In this document: positions 40,043 to 48,759 of the stretch, piece by piece
Layout of the letters: every line of letters begins with the position of its first letter
How positions within the stretch are numbered: the first letter of the stretch is position 1
NCBI GenBank assembly: GCA_018715125.1
Contig: DVMF01000081.1
Location: 1-55,297, forward strand
DNA length: 55,297 nt
Reading direction: 5' to 3'
Source of the DNA: Candidatus Coprousia avicola
GTDB lineage: Bacteria; Actinomycetota; Coriobacteriia; Coriobacteriales; Coriobacteriaceae
Position numbers and translations under genes: made by a program
The notes under the pieces: generated by a model
Told to the model about the DNA's origin: nothing
Databases searched by the model: none
What the model saw: the letters and a program-made list of their open reading frames with translations, nothing else

Positions 40043-41968
40043 ATGAGGTGCTTCATATGCATCCCCGGAGACGACACCCAATCGGGCATCTACCCTCCCG
40101 TGGGTTTAGCCTACATCAATGCGGTCTTGCGCGGCGCCGGACACGACGTCCACTGCTTCAACTGGTGCTTCCGCTCGGACGATGAGCTGGCGTGTGCCCT
40201 TTCGGAGTTCAATCCGCAGGTGGCTCTGATGGGTGGCACATCCTACGACCTTGACGCGTTCAGGACGTTTTTCCGCCTCGCAAAAGCCGCGGTGCCGGGC
40301 GTGGTTTGCATAGGTGGAGGCGCGGGCTTCACATCCGAGCCCGTCGTATTCAGCGAGCTCACCGGGGCTGACATAGCGATTGTCGGCGAGGGGGAGCGGA
40401 CGACGGCGCGCGTCATCTCCATCCTCGAGCAGGGCCGCACGGAGCTGCTGCAATCGCTGCCCGGCATAGTGGTGCGCTCCGAAGGCCGCCTGCGATACAC
40501 CGGCGACGCGAAAGAGATCGAGGATATCGACAGTATCCCCTTCCCCGACTATACGGGTTTCGAGATGGAGAGATACTTCGAGAACCAGCGCGACCGGGGC
40601 TTCGCACGCTATTTCAACGACCTTGGCGGCTCCCCTAGGGCGATGGTCATGTTCACGTCGCGCTCCTGCCCCTACGCTTGCGGCTTCTGCTGCCATACGC
40701 TGGGACGGCGTTACAGGAAGCGATCGCTCGACGCGGTGTTCGCCGAGCTTGACCTGCTGATGGAGCGTTACGCAATCAACGCCGTCTACTTCGCCGACGA
40801 GCTGTTCGTCAACGACCTGGAGCGGCTTGCGGAATTCTGCCGGCGCATAGCCCCCTATGGCATCCGCTGGGCGGCGGATTGCCGCGTGGAGGCGGTGTCG
40901 CGCCCCATGCTCGCCATGATGAAAGAGGCGGGGTGCGTGGCGCTGATGCTCGGGCTCGAAAGCTATTCGGACGACGTGCTGCAAGAAATGGGCAAACGCA
41001 TTTCTCCCTCTCAGATAGAGGCGGCGCTCGATGCCGTGGAAGAGGCGAAGATGTGCATCGAAGGGCATTTTATCTTCGGCACGCCGCATGAGACGCGTGG
41101 GACGTTTCTGGAATCGTTCAGATGCTGGAAGCGCTACCGCCGCATAGGGGTGGACATTCTGTGGCTTCTGCTCTACCCCGGCACGCGCTATTACTGCGAG
41201 GCGTGCGAGAGGGGCCTGATAAAGGACCGCGCGCGCTTCATCGAGGACGGCATGCCGCACATAAACATAACCCACATGCCGCAGCCTGAATACGAGGCGC
41301 TCGCACGTATCGGCACGCTCTGCCTCCTCGATGATTCGATCTGGGGTCGGATAGCGCGCGCAGAAGCGGGGGGAGGCGCTGGCCAGGCCGAGCTGGAATG
41401 CCCGCTCTGCGGGGCGAAGTTCACCCGCAGCATAGGCAGGCGCGATGCTTTTCGCGGCATAGGGCGCCAAAAGCTCGAGTTCGAATGCCCTGCGTGCAAA
41501 CGTTATAGCGTCTACTCATTCAAAGGAACGGCGCCTGCCGTGACCGACCTCATCCTTCGCCAGATAGAGGCGGGACAGACGACGGATGGCGCGCAGCAGA
41601 GCCCGCTCGCCTCGTTCTGCCGCAGAAACGGCATCCGCCGCTGCGCCGTGCTGGGGTACTCGCGCCAGCAGGCAGCAGTCGTGCATGCTCTGGGCGAGGC
41701 GGGCGTGGACGTGTGTACCCGAGAGCAGATTCCCGCAGGCGCCGACCCGCGCGATGCGGCACACGACGCGATGGATGCGTGGGAGCGAATGCGCAGTCAG
41801 GCAAAAGCCTGCAAGGCAGACACGGTTATATGCGCCGTCGGGTGCGCGTTCGAGGCGGTGGAAGACGCGCTTGCCGACACGCTTGCAGAGGACGGGTTGA
41901 GCATATTCTCCGCAATTGATGCCGTGTTCGATTTCCCATATCATGCCGAACGGCCCGAAGAGACGTAG
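40043..41968 (+). CDS. B12-type radical SAM protein with C-terminal zinc ribbon
   Basis: 641 residues from the ATG at 40043 (GAGG upstream). Residues 5-140 resemble a cobalamin-binding fold (IYPPVGLAYINAVLRGAGHDV, SELTGADIAIVGEGE), although the D-x-H-x-x-G ligand motif is not evident. The radical SAM core carries SCPYACGFC with Cys209, 213 and 216 and a conserved YFADELF. Near residue 455, CPLCGAKF...FECPACKRY is a four-cysteine metal site. A Rossmann-like C-terminal domain (AVLGYSRQQAAVVHALGEAG) follows. It is convergent with, and overlaps by 28 bases, the TmcAL-like gene. The reaction is unknown. Confidence 0.8.
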   Translation: MRCFICIPGDDTQSGIYPPVGLAYINAVLRGAGHDVHCFNWCFRSDDELACALSEFNPQVALMGGTSYDLDAFRTFFRLAKAAVPGVVCIGGGAGFTSEPVVFSELTGADIAIVGEGERTTARVISILEQGRTELLQSLPGIVVRSEGRLRYTGDAKEIEDIDSIPFPDYTGFEMERYFENQRDRGFARYFNDLGGSPRAMVMFTSRSCPYACGFCCHTLGRRYRKRSLDAVFAELDLLMERYAINAVYFADELFVNDLERLAEFCRRIAPYGIRWAADCRVEAVSRPMLAMMKEAGCVALMLGLESYSDDVLQEMGKRISPSQIEAALDAVEEAKMCIEGHFIFGTPHETRGTFLESFRCWKRYRRIGVDILWLLLYPGTRYYCEACERGLIKDRARFIEDGMPHINITHMPQPEYEALARIGTLCLLDDSIWGRIARAEAGGGAGQAELECPLCGAKFTRSIGRRDAFRGIGRQKLEFECPACKRYSVYSFKGTAPAVTDLILRQIEAGQTTDGAQQSPLASFCRRNGIRRCAVLGYSRQQAAVVHALGEAGVDVCTREQIPAGADPRDAAHDAMDAWERMRSQAKACKADTVICAVGCAFEAVEDALADTLAEDGLSIFSAIDAVFDFPYHAERPEET

Positions 41969-43287
41969 TGGCGATAGAGGTTATCGCACGCATCGGCATG
42001 GGCAATCTCCTCTGCGACCGACCGCGAATCGGACGCGGCCCCCGTCAGCAAGCTGCTGCCCTGGGCCGCCAGGCCGCGAGCGGGCGCGAGCTCTGCGCAT
42101 TCCTCGAGCGAGAAACCCTCCGAACAGGCGAGCAAGCGTGTCCACTGCACGCCATGGCAGCATGCCGGTTCGCTCGGCCGCAGGCCCTCGATGCCCAGCA
42201 GGAAGCGCGTCAGGATGCGCGTCGCCTTGTTCGGCGCCACCCCCGCACTCGCCCAGGCGGTCGAAGCGGCAGCGTAAGAACCCGCCTCAAGGGCGAGCCG
42301 CGCCAAGCCGTCTGCCCGTGAAGGCTCGTCGGGGAAGAACGTCCGCATCCCATGGGGGCGCTCCCGCAGCGCGCGCATCAAGGGCGCGCTGAACCTGTTC
42401 GGATGAACGGGGAACGACTCATCGTCCATAACGGCCTCAAACGATGCGCGAGGAAGGGTCATCTCGGCGAACCGCCTTTGGGCGTCCTTGTCGTCGCCAA
42501 GCGAAAACAGCCGCCTCCGAATGCAACTTGCCGAGAGAGGCTCGGCGGCAAAGGCCTGCCGCTCCATGCCGTCGCCCGGCGCAGAAGGCGCGACTTCGGG
42601 CATGCAATCGTCGAAAAATGCCTGGCCAACGCGGGGGTTCGTGGCGAACCGCACCCTCGCCCGCGAACGGATGGCTTGGAAGATGTACAGGATGCCCAAG
42701 ATATTGTTGGGCTGCCCCAGCGCCTCGATGCAAAGCGGGAAGGCCTCGGGCGGCACGAAGCCATCGAGCCCGCACGCGAAGGCATCCTCCTCCGCTATGC
42801 CGCGCGCCATAGCGCTTCGAAGCGTCTTGCACACGCGCTCGTCCTGCGCCATGGCGCTCGCCATCGTCGCCAGAAGGCGCGCATGCCCCGGCCCCGATTC
42901 GCTGCCGAAAAGCACCACGTCGATGCAACCTAGAGCATCGAGCAGCGACACCGCGCCCCATGCGAACGAATCGATAGGCGAGGTGGAAAATGCCACGGGA
43001 ATCTCGAAGACCGCGTCGGCCCCGCAATTCACCGCTGCCTGCGCTCGCGCCTCCTTGCTCGCGACAGCAGGAAACCCGCGCTGCGTGAAATTGCCGTTCA
43101 GCGTCACGATGACGCGGCGCGCGTGAAGGACTTCGCGCGCATAGGCGATCTGCATCAGATGCCCTTGGTGGAAGGGGTCGTAATCTGCTATCACCCCCAC
43201 CGTAGGGGCCGCACCCTCGCCAGGCCGCCAAAGGGGCAGCCCGTCGTAATCCGGGGAAGACTCGGGGTCCCGAGGAGAATTTCGCAT
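41941..43287 (-). CDS. TmcAL-like HIGH-superfamily nucleotidyltransferase
   Basis: 448 residues from the ATG at 43287 (GGGG upstream). The catalytic block VGVIADYDPFHQGH has His40 and His43, followed by VTLNGNFTQRGFPAVASKEA, GADAVFEIPVAFSTSP and LLDALGCIDVVLFGSE. These are the signatures of TmcAL (tRNA-Met cytidine acetate ligase), which adenylates acetate. The normal family is about 400 residues; the long C-terminal part here has helical blocks (ASTAWASAGVAPNKATRILT). As the last gene of the CMP-sugar operon, it may activate a different carboxylate. Its 3' end overlaps the B12-type gene. Confidence 0.75.
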   Translation of the reverse strand: MRNSPRDPESSPDYDGLPLWRPGEGAAPTVGVIADYDPFHQGHLMQIAYAREVLHARRVIVTLNGNFTQRGFPAVASKEARAQAAVNCGADAVFEIPVAFSTSPIDSFAWGAVSLLDALGCIDVVLFGSESGPGHARLLATMASAMAQDERVCKTLRSAMARGIAEEDAFACGLDGFVPPEAFPLCIEALGQPNNILGILYIFQAIRSRARVRFATNPRVGQAFFDDCMPEVAPSAPGDGMERQAFAAEPLSASCIRRRLFSLGDDKDAQRRFAEMTLPRASFEAVMDDESFPVHPNRFSAPLMRALRERPHGMRTFFPDEPSRADGLARLALEAGSYAAASTAWASAGVAPNKATRILTRFLLGIEGLRPSEPACCHGVQWTRLLACSEGFSLEECAELAPARGLAAQGSSLLTGAASDSRSVAEEIAHADACDNLYRHYVSSGRSA

Positions 43288-43326
43288 AATACCCCATCCG
43301 TGCGGCGCACCCAACGTGCGCCTGAA

Positions 43327-44424
43327 CTATTCGGCCCTGTGAAGCGAATAATATGTGACGACGACGGTCGAGAGCGCCAAGGCCGCGGCTATGAGCAGAG
43401 TGATGTCCAGGCTTATGCCCGCCAACGCGATACCCGCAAGCGCCGCCACTCCCAGCAGATGCCCGATATTCTCGGATAGCACCCAAATCTGCGAATGGTA
43501 GCTGCGCTTGCACTCGAAGAGCTGCTTGATGCAGAACACGTTGCCGCCGCCGAACCCCGTGAGCACCCACAGGATGAGCGCGGCGGTAAGCGAATGCGAC
43601 AGGACGGCGTACATGCCCAGAAGCACGGTCGACACCAAGATGTGCCCGCCGAGGAAAAACACCATCCAGTTGGAGCTTTTCGTCGCCTTGGCCAAAGGCT
43701 CGGTGGCAATGTATGGCACCCAGTTGCCGACGAACCACAGCCCTGCGGCAAGTGGGCTACCCGTGCCCAGAAACGCGATGATCAGCATGGCGTAGCAGTA
43801 CACGAAATAGTGCATCTGGTGAAGCACCATGGCCACACACAGGCGATTGTCGCCGTATTCTCCCCTGATCAGGCGGGCAGCCCAGCATCCGTCGTCAAAG
43901 CGAGGCGTGACCACCGACAGCGCCAGAAGAAGCGCAGGCACCGCCGCCATCAAGGCGTTTCCCGCGAAAAAGAATACGCCCGAAACAGCGAACCCCACCA
44001 CGCGGAACACGCGCTTACGCCATCGGGGCTCGCTTCCCTTTACGGCGCTGCGCATCGTTTGCAGCAGCGTCGAAAGAAGGACGACTTCGACGAAGCACAG
44101 CGCGTAGGCAACGGCGCTTCCGCCAGGCAGCAGGGCAACCGCGCGTCCCAGGATGAGAGCGACACACACGAAGAGGCTCTGAAGTTTGCGTATGCGCCTG
44201 GTGATGAGGAACAGGAAGATGTTTCCCAGCTGGTATGCCACCGTCATGCCCACGGCATAGACGACCCCGTACCCCTGCCCCAGCGCCCAGAATATGCCCC
44301 CGAGCTCGATAGCCCCCGAAAGCACGCAGGTGGCGTAGAAGGTGAATACCGTGATGCGCCTCCCGCGCGCATCGGGTTCGCGCGGGGCGGGTGCCCTCGC
44401 GGCGGGCGCGTCGTTCTTATTCAT
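43327..44424 (-). CDS. MFS-like membrane protein
   Basis: 365 residues with 10-11 hydrophobic helices spread evenly and a charged ArgArgIleArgLys loop after the third. It has no signature strong enough to name a family. The fold resembles major facilitator transporters. Part of it (LAKATKSSNWMVFFLGGHILV) suggests a cytoplasmic loop between two halves. It lies one base after the radical SAM gene, so it should be made with the operon and may export its product. Confidence 0.65.
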   Translation of the reverse strand: MNKNDAPAARAPAPREPDARGRRITVFTFYATCVLSGAIELGGIFWALGQGYGVVYAVGMTVAYQLGNIFLFLITRRIRKLQSLFVCVALILGRAVALLPGGSAVAYALCFVEVVLLSTLLQTMRSAVKGSEPRWRKRVFRVVGFAVSGVFFFAGNALMAAVPALLLALSVVTPRFDDGCWAARLIRGEYGDNRLCVAMVLHQMHYFVYCYAMLIIAFLGTGSPLAAGLWFVGNWVPYIATEPLAKATKSSNWMVFFLGGHILVSTVLLGMYAVLSHSLTAALILWVLTGFGGGNVFCIKQLFECKRSYHSQIWVLSENIGHLLGVAALAGIALAGISLDITLLIAAALALSTVVVTYYSLHRAE

Positions 44425-44425
44425 A

Positions 44426-45694
44426 CTACCCTCGTTTCATCGAACGCATCACGGGGCATAACACCTCACAGCAGGTACAATGCCGCCTTTCAATGAGCGG
44501 GCAGCGCGCCTCGGACCCATCGCAGGCCGCATGGGCGGCGGCAGCGTTTCGAAGGATGATCTCGTCGAGCTGACTAGCAAATGATGCGCCCTGGCGGAAC
44601 ACGGGTTCGCTCAGCACAGGGCACCCGTCTGTCTGCCACGCACCCCCGGCGAGCACCCCCTCGGGCGTGATGCCCACGGTGACGCTTCGTTGCGCCCCTG
44701 AAGGCATGCCCGCGCACGCCGCGCGCCACATGCGCGCAAGAGCCGCAGGGGTTTTCGATCTGCGGCCCCCGTCGGCGAGGATCGTGAGCAGCGCCGCGAA
44801 CATCCGCTCGATCGAATGGTGCACGTGCACGCGCTGGGACGTTCGCTCCGACACTTCCAAAAGCTCCACGAGCAGCTTGAAGTATTGCTCTAAAGAAGGC
44901 AGGAGTTCCCCGTGAGCCCTCATCCTACCCGCGCGGACGGCGCGATGCACGCTGTAGCGCTGAACACCTACCCCTGCCAGACGCTCCATCAACACGGGCA
45001 AATCGTCGCAGTTCATCGAGGTGGCAACGGATGTCACTTCGACGATGCGCGCGTCCTCGTCGCTCTCGCACAGCTCGCGGACCACGGCGTATGCGCTCTC
45101 GAACGGATCGCCTTCGCTTGCGCCCGCCCACCAGTTGTGGTAAGAGCGCGGGCCATTCAGGCTCACTCCCAGGTAGGAAAGATGCGGAAGCAGCGCCTTG
45201 AGTACGCTCGCCGCTTGGGGAAGCGCGGCGTTGGTGTCGATTCCTACGCCCTGCGGGCCGAACAGTTCGGCGGCATGGCGCACAATCCGCTCGATGTCGG
45301 GCCTCAACAAAGGCTCGCCGCCGCCCAGATCGAGCTTCACATCCATGGTGCGCCTTTGCGCTTCGCCGGCTATGGCATCAAGAATGGCCAGGATCTTTTG
45401 GGTAGACAGAGGCGCATCGGACACAGTGGTCTTCCCCACAATGGCGATGGCGTTTATTCCGCAGCCGCGGCAGGCTAGGTTGCATTGGGGCAGAAGGTCG
45501 AACACAACGTGCAGCACGGGCCGCCCGATGGCCTCCTCGCGACGCCTTTGAGCAAGATGGGTGCACAGAAGGGCCGCCTGGCTTTCAGACAGTGGCGAGA
45601 AGAAGCCTTCTATCGACTTGTATGTCGCATCAAGCTCCGCAGCGTCGAGCGCCGGGGCGGGGGCGGATATGTTCGAAACATGCTGAGTGTCCAC
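44426..45694 (-). CDS. Radical SAM enzyme with C-terminal Cys-rich region
   Basis: 422 residues from GTG 45694 (GGAGGCG upstream). The [4Fe-4S] motif is CNLACRGC with Cys71, 75 and 78. LDLGGGEPLLRPDIERIVRH is the usual SAM-binding GGEP, and a TIM-barrel half follows. The tail carries clustered cysteines (CDGSEARCP, CTCCEVLCPV), a SPASM-like auxiliary cluster site. SPASM enzymes modify peptides or carbohydrates. It starts one base after the KdsC-like fusion gene stop, so both are translated from one message. The substrate is unknown. Confidence 0.8.
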   Translation of the reverse strand: MDTQHVSNISAPAPALDAAELDATYKSIEGFFSPLSESQAALLCTHLAQRRREEAIGRPVLHVVFDLLPQCNLACRGCGINAIAIVGKTTVSDAPLSTQKILAILDAIAGEAQRRTMDVKLDLGGGEPLLRPDIERIVRHAAELFGPQGVGIDTNAALPQAASVLKALLPHLSYLGVSLNGPRSYHNWWAGASEGDPFESAYAVVRELCESDEDARIVEVTSVATSMNCDDLPVLMERLAGVGVQRYSVHRAVRAGRMRAHGELLPSLEQYFKLLVELLEVSERTSQRVHVHHSIERMFAALLTILADGGRRSKTPAALARMWRAACAGMPSGAQRSVTVGITPEGVLAGGAWQTDGCPVLSEPVFRQGASFASQLDEIILRNAAAAHAACDGSEARCPLIERRHCTCCEVLCPVMRSMKRG

Positions 45695-45695
45695 G

Positions 45696-46688
45696 CTACG
45701 CCTCCGTCTTGCTCGTTAAGACGAGCGTCTGCGCGGCAAGGTCGCACTCGGCGAACATGTCAGGATGCTCGGGCGCGCCCCATGAGGCCACCTGGGTGAA
45801 TTCCACCTCGAACGCCATCTCGTCCTCAAGGTGCGAGTATTCCGCGAACGCCTTGGGAAACGCCTGCTCGAAATCATAGGCGAACGAGGCGGCTTTTTGG
45901 CTGAACGGATGGCCCAGCGGCCTGCACACGCCTTTGAGCTGGAATTTGTCGAACGACACGGCAACGTGCGGGTTGCCCGCCACCTCGATTGCTTTGGCGG
46001 AACGGGAGTTCGTCTGGAACTGCATCGTGCGGCCGTCGAACAACGCACTCACGGAACGCACGGACGGAGTGGAATCGTTACCGCAGGTAGCGAGCGCCAC
46101 CACACGCGCGCCTTCGAGCTCGCGGAAGGCCCAAGCCGCGAAGGCCTCCGCGGCTTGCGGGCCAGCCTCTTCGCGTCCCGCTCGTTTCCGGACGTCGTCA
46201 GCGCTGGCATGTTCCCGCTCGCAATCATTGCGCGCGATCGCCCATTCGGCGAATTCCCTCAGGGCGCCCTGCCCTCCCTTGAGGTGGCATATGTACGTCG
46301 CATGCTGCTTCGCCTGGTCGATGGCGTCAGAGGGGCACCCCGAAACGCCTGCGGCGGCAAGGGCCTCCACGTCGTTGAGGTCGTCTCCGATGTACGCCAC
46401 GTTGTCCATCTCGCAGCCAATGCTCGCTGCAAGCTCCCGAAGGACAGCCTCTTTGTCGTTGCGTCCCAAAAAGACACGGCGCACACCCAGCTCTTCGCAG
46501 CGCTTTCGCACGATGTCGGATTGACGGCCGGTCACCACGGCAGCCTCGATGCCCGCATCGGGGAGCAGGGATTTGAGCGCCCAGCCATCCCTGGCGTTGA
46601 ACGACTTGAACAGCTCCCCCTGCGCGGAAAGATGGAGCTCGTTATCGGTCATGGTGCCGTCTACGTCGGTGCATAATACGCGAATCAT
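45696..46688 (-). CDS. KdsC-type HAD phosphatase fused to a flavin split-barrel domain
   Basis: 330 residues from the ATG at 46688. Residues 1-165 are a KdsC-family HAD phosphatase: CTDVDGTMTDNELHLSAQGE with the nucleophile Asp8 and Asp10, FNARDGWALKSL, VVTGRQSDIV, and the acidic VAYIGDDLNDVEAL block. KdsC removes phosphate from Kdo-8-phosphate. Residues about 195-330 match the pyridoxamine-phosphate-oxidase-like split barrel that binds FMN (ALATCGNDSTPSVRSVSALF, NSRSAKAIEVAGNPHVAVSF). I know no other protein with this fusion. It sits between the KdsB-like and radical SAM genes. Confidence 0.85.
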   Translation of the reverse strand: MIRVLCTDVDGTMTDNELHLSAQGELFKSFNARDGWALKSLLPDAGIEAAVVTGRQSDIVRKRCEELGVRRVFLGRNDKEAVLRELAASIGCEMDNVAYIGDDLNDVEALAAAGVSGCPSDAIDQAKQHATYICHLKGGQGALREFAEWAIARNDCEREHASADDVRKRAGREEAGPQAAEAFAAWAFRELEGARVVALATCGNDSTPSVRSVSALFDGRTMQFQTNSRSAKAIEVAGNPHVAVSFDKFQLKGVCRPLGHPFSQKAASFAYDFEQAFPKAFAEYSHLEDEMAFEVEFTQVASWGAPEHPDMFAECDLAAQTLVLTSKTEA

Positions 46689-46692
46689 CAGG

Positions 46693-47466
46693 CTATACCT
46701 CTCTTTCCGAAACGATGCGCGCTTCAATGGCCGCAATGTCGCCCGGGTAATCGACCGCAGGGGACACCTCATCAGTGATAAGCGCACGCACTGGCACCCC
46801 ATGCTCTATCAGGCGCAGCATCTCTACGTCCTCGATGCGCTCAAGGGGGCTTTTCCCCTCTTCCTTGCCATACCGGGCGAACGCGCTTAGGACCTGGGGG
46901 CGAATCGCGTACACTCCCAATTGACGATAGTAGGGCACGGTCGCCCCCTCCAGGGCCGCACGGCCCGCCGCTCCGCCTTTCATCCCTGGAATGAGGCTTC
47001 GGGAAAGGTAGAGGATGTCTCCCCCTATTCCGCAGACCACCTTCACGACGGACTCCCTCTGCGCCTGCTCGGCGTCGGCAAGTGGCGCGATGAGGTTGAC
47101 CGCCTGAACGTCGGGATGCGCGGTGCAGTAATCCACCAGAGCACCGAGCGCTTCCGGTGCGACGAGGGGCTCGTCGCCTTGGACATTCACAAATAGATCG
47201 GCCTGCAGCTCCGCCGCCGCCTCAGCTATGCGGTCGGTTCCCGTGGGATGGCTGGCCGAAGTCATCACGGCCTTCGCGCCGAACGATTCGCATGCCTGCA
47301 CGATTCGGCGGTCATCGGTGGCGACGACCACATCGTCGAACTGCGGCACGCACATGCACTGCCTATGGACCCACCAGATCATCGGTTTGCCTGAGATGAG
47401 GGCCAGGGGCTTACCGGGAAAGCGCGACGACTCCCAGCGCGCGGGTATGAGACCGATAGTTTTCAT
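46693..47466 (-). CDS. KdsB-like CMP-sugar-acid synthetase
   Basis: 257 residues, normal length for KdsB (CMP-Kdo synthetase). Hallmarks are IGLIPARWESSRFPGKPL at the N-terminus, VATDDRRIV, LFVNVQGDEPLV (Asp pair for Mg-CTP) and the C-terminal VDYPGDIAAIEAR. The enzyme couples CTP to a 3-deoxy-ulosonic acid such as Kdo or a related sugar acid. KdsB is nearly confined to Gram-negative bacteria making lipopolysaccharide, so its presence here is unusual. It overlaps the previous gene by four bases (ATGA) and is followed after 4 bases by the KdsC fusion. Confidence 0.85.
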   Translation of the reverse strand: MKTIGLIPARWESSRFPGKPLALISGKPMIWWVHRQCMCVPQFDDVVVATDDRRIVQACESFGAKAVMTSASHPTGTDRIAEAAAELQADLFVNVQGDEPLVAPEALGALVDYCTAHPDVQAVNLIAPLADAEQAQRESVVKVVCGIGGDILYLSRSLIPGMKGGAAGRAALEGATVPYYRQLGVYAIRPQVLSAFARYGKEEGKSPLERIEDVEMLRLIEHGVPVRALITDEVSPAVDYPGDIAAIEARIVSEREV

Positions 47467-48755
47467 TGGCGAACCTCGTTGCTATTCCATTTCCGAGAAC
47501 CCATCGAACGTTCCAATGCCGCAAGAACGCGCGCTTCGTTTTGCCCGCCGTGCTCGCGCTGCATGCACGACGCGAACTCGTCGTCGTCCATGCCCAAAAG
47601 CTCGCCCAGAACCTCATCGGGCTCAATCAGGCCGCCCTGGTAAAGTCCTATGAGGTAATCCCTGTTGGCGAAGGGGTCATGTTTCGCGAAGCGCAACCGC
47701 GACTCGAATGGCGAAAGGCGCGCCTGAACGTCTCTGCTGCTGTAGCCCCGCTTATACACATCGTGAACGTAGAGGTTGTTATCGGTCACCGCAATGGGCG
47801 CGAAACCGCGGGCGATGAAATCCGACAGGGCGATCTGAAGGAGGTTGGGGCTCGAATAAAGCTGGGAGAACCTGCTCCAGAGCGCCTGGTGCCCACGCCC
47901 CGAACGCACGAACCCCTCGCGCACGGGGGAAGACGATCCGTACTTGAAAACACGGTAGATGCGCCCGTCCGCAAAATCGCCCGGCTGCGCATCGAAGCGT
48001 GCGGCCACGGCCCCGCTGTACACCGAGCATTCGACAGGCGACGCATCGCTGTGCGAATTGGCGTCGCCGCGCACGTCGGCACCCTCAGCAGGCGCGGTGT
48101 CGATGTGGTTGAAATCCACCACGAATAGGCCGTTGTCGTGCGGTCTTTGCTTGCCGCCGCCATTGCGAACGGGGCCCCTGATTGCTATCTTGCGGCCGCC
48201 GACTCGCTTCACCAACTCCGGCGTACTCGATTGCGCAAGGGGCGCGCGCCCCGCTTGCGCTCGCCCGCGTTCCGCAGGCCCGCCGCTCGGGATGCATGCC
48301 GCAAGCCGGTCCAAGGGCTCGCCTGCGGGAAGCGAGTCGCAAAACGTATCCTGCTGCGCCAAACGCGCCGCCTGGCCGTAGCGTCCACGCTGCATGCACA
48401 GGGAGAAACGCTCGAAAGGCGACCCCTCTTGCTCTATCCGAGATTCTAACGCGCGCCGCACCTCGAGCGCCGCGTGGAACAGCCCTTGGGACATAAGGAG
48501 GAAGACGAGCTCCCAATTCGGCGTGCGCCACCCGTCGCCCCAACGGGCTTGGAGCAGCGACGACACCTCGCGCTTCGTCGCGCCGCCGGATAGGGCGTCG
48601 TCGAATCGAAGGCAAAACGCGATAAGGCCATCGAGTCCGAGGGACCGCGCCGTTTGGGCAGGATCGAAGGCGTCATAGGTGAAAGGGGCGTCGCCGCTCG
48701 GGTGCGTGGTGGCAGGGGCGCCGCATATAGCAGACATAGAGGATTCCGTCGCCAT
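47463..48755 (-). CDS. Putative sialyltransferase-like protein
   Basis: 430 residues from the ATG at 48755 (GAGAGG upstream). The N-terminal half is helical, perhaps TPR-like (LLMSQGLFHAALEVRRALES, LCMQRGRYGQAARLA). The C-terminal half reads VKRVGGRKIAIRGPVRNG, FVVDFNHIDT, SSPNLLQIALSDFIARGFAP and HDPFANRDYLIGLYQGGLIE. This spacing recalls the sialyltransferase-like (GT29/42 type) fold, in which a G-rich strand, D-x-x-D-x-V-x-R-F-N, P-S-x-G-L and a late H-D mark the donor site. The match is loose. With KdsB and KdsC neighbours, a CMP-sugar-using glycosyltransferase is a coherent reading. Confidence 0.4.
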   Translation of the reverse strand: MATESSMSAICGAPATTHPSGDAPFTYDAFDPAQTARSLGLDGLIAFCLRFDDALSGGATKREVSSLLQARWGDGWRTPNWELVFLLMSQGLFHAALEVRRALESRIEQEGSPFERFSLCMQRGRYGQAARLAQQDTFCDSLPAGEPLDRLAACIPSGGPAERGRAQAGRAPLAQSSTPELVKRVGGRKIAIRGPVRNGGGKQRPHDNGLFVVDFNHIDTAPAEGADVRGDANSHSDASPVECSVYSGAVAARFDAQPGDFADGRIYRVFKYGSSSPVREGFVRSGRGHQALWSRFSQLYSSPNLLQIALSDFIARGFAPIAVTDNNLYVHDVYKRGYSSRDVQARLSPFESRLRFAKHDPFANRDYLIGLYQGGLIEPDEVLGELLGMDDDEFASCMQREHGGQNEARVLAALERSMGSRKWNSNEVRQ

Positions 48756-48759
48756 GGCG

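Noticed and set aside
40106-41470. 454-residue minus-strand frame over the B12-type radical SAM gene
   Set aside because: The radical SAM protein on the plus strand has real motifs. This frame is only its shadow.
42437-43738. 433-residue minus-strand frame
   Set aside because: Overlaps both the TmcAL-like and MFS-like genes in another frame and has no family signature.
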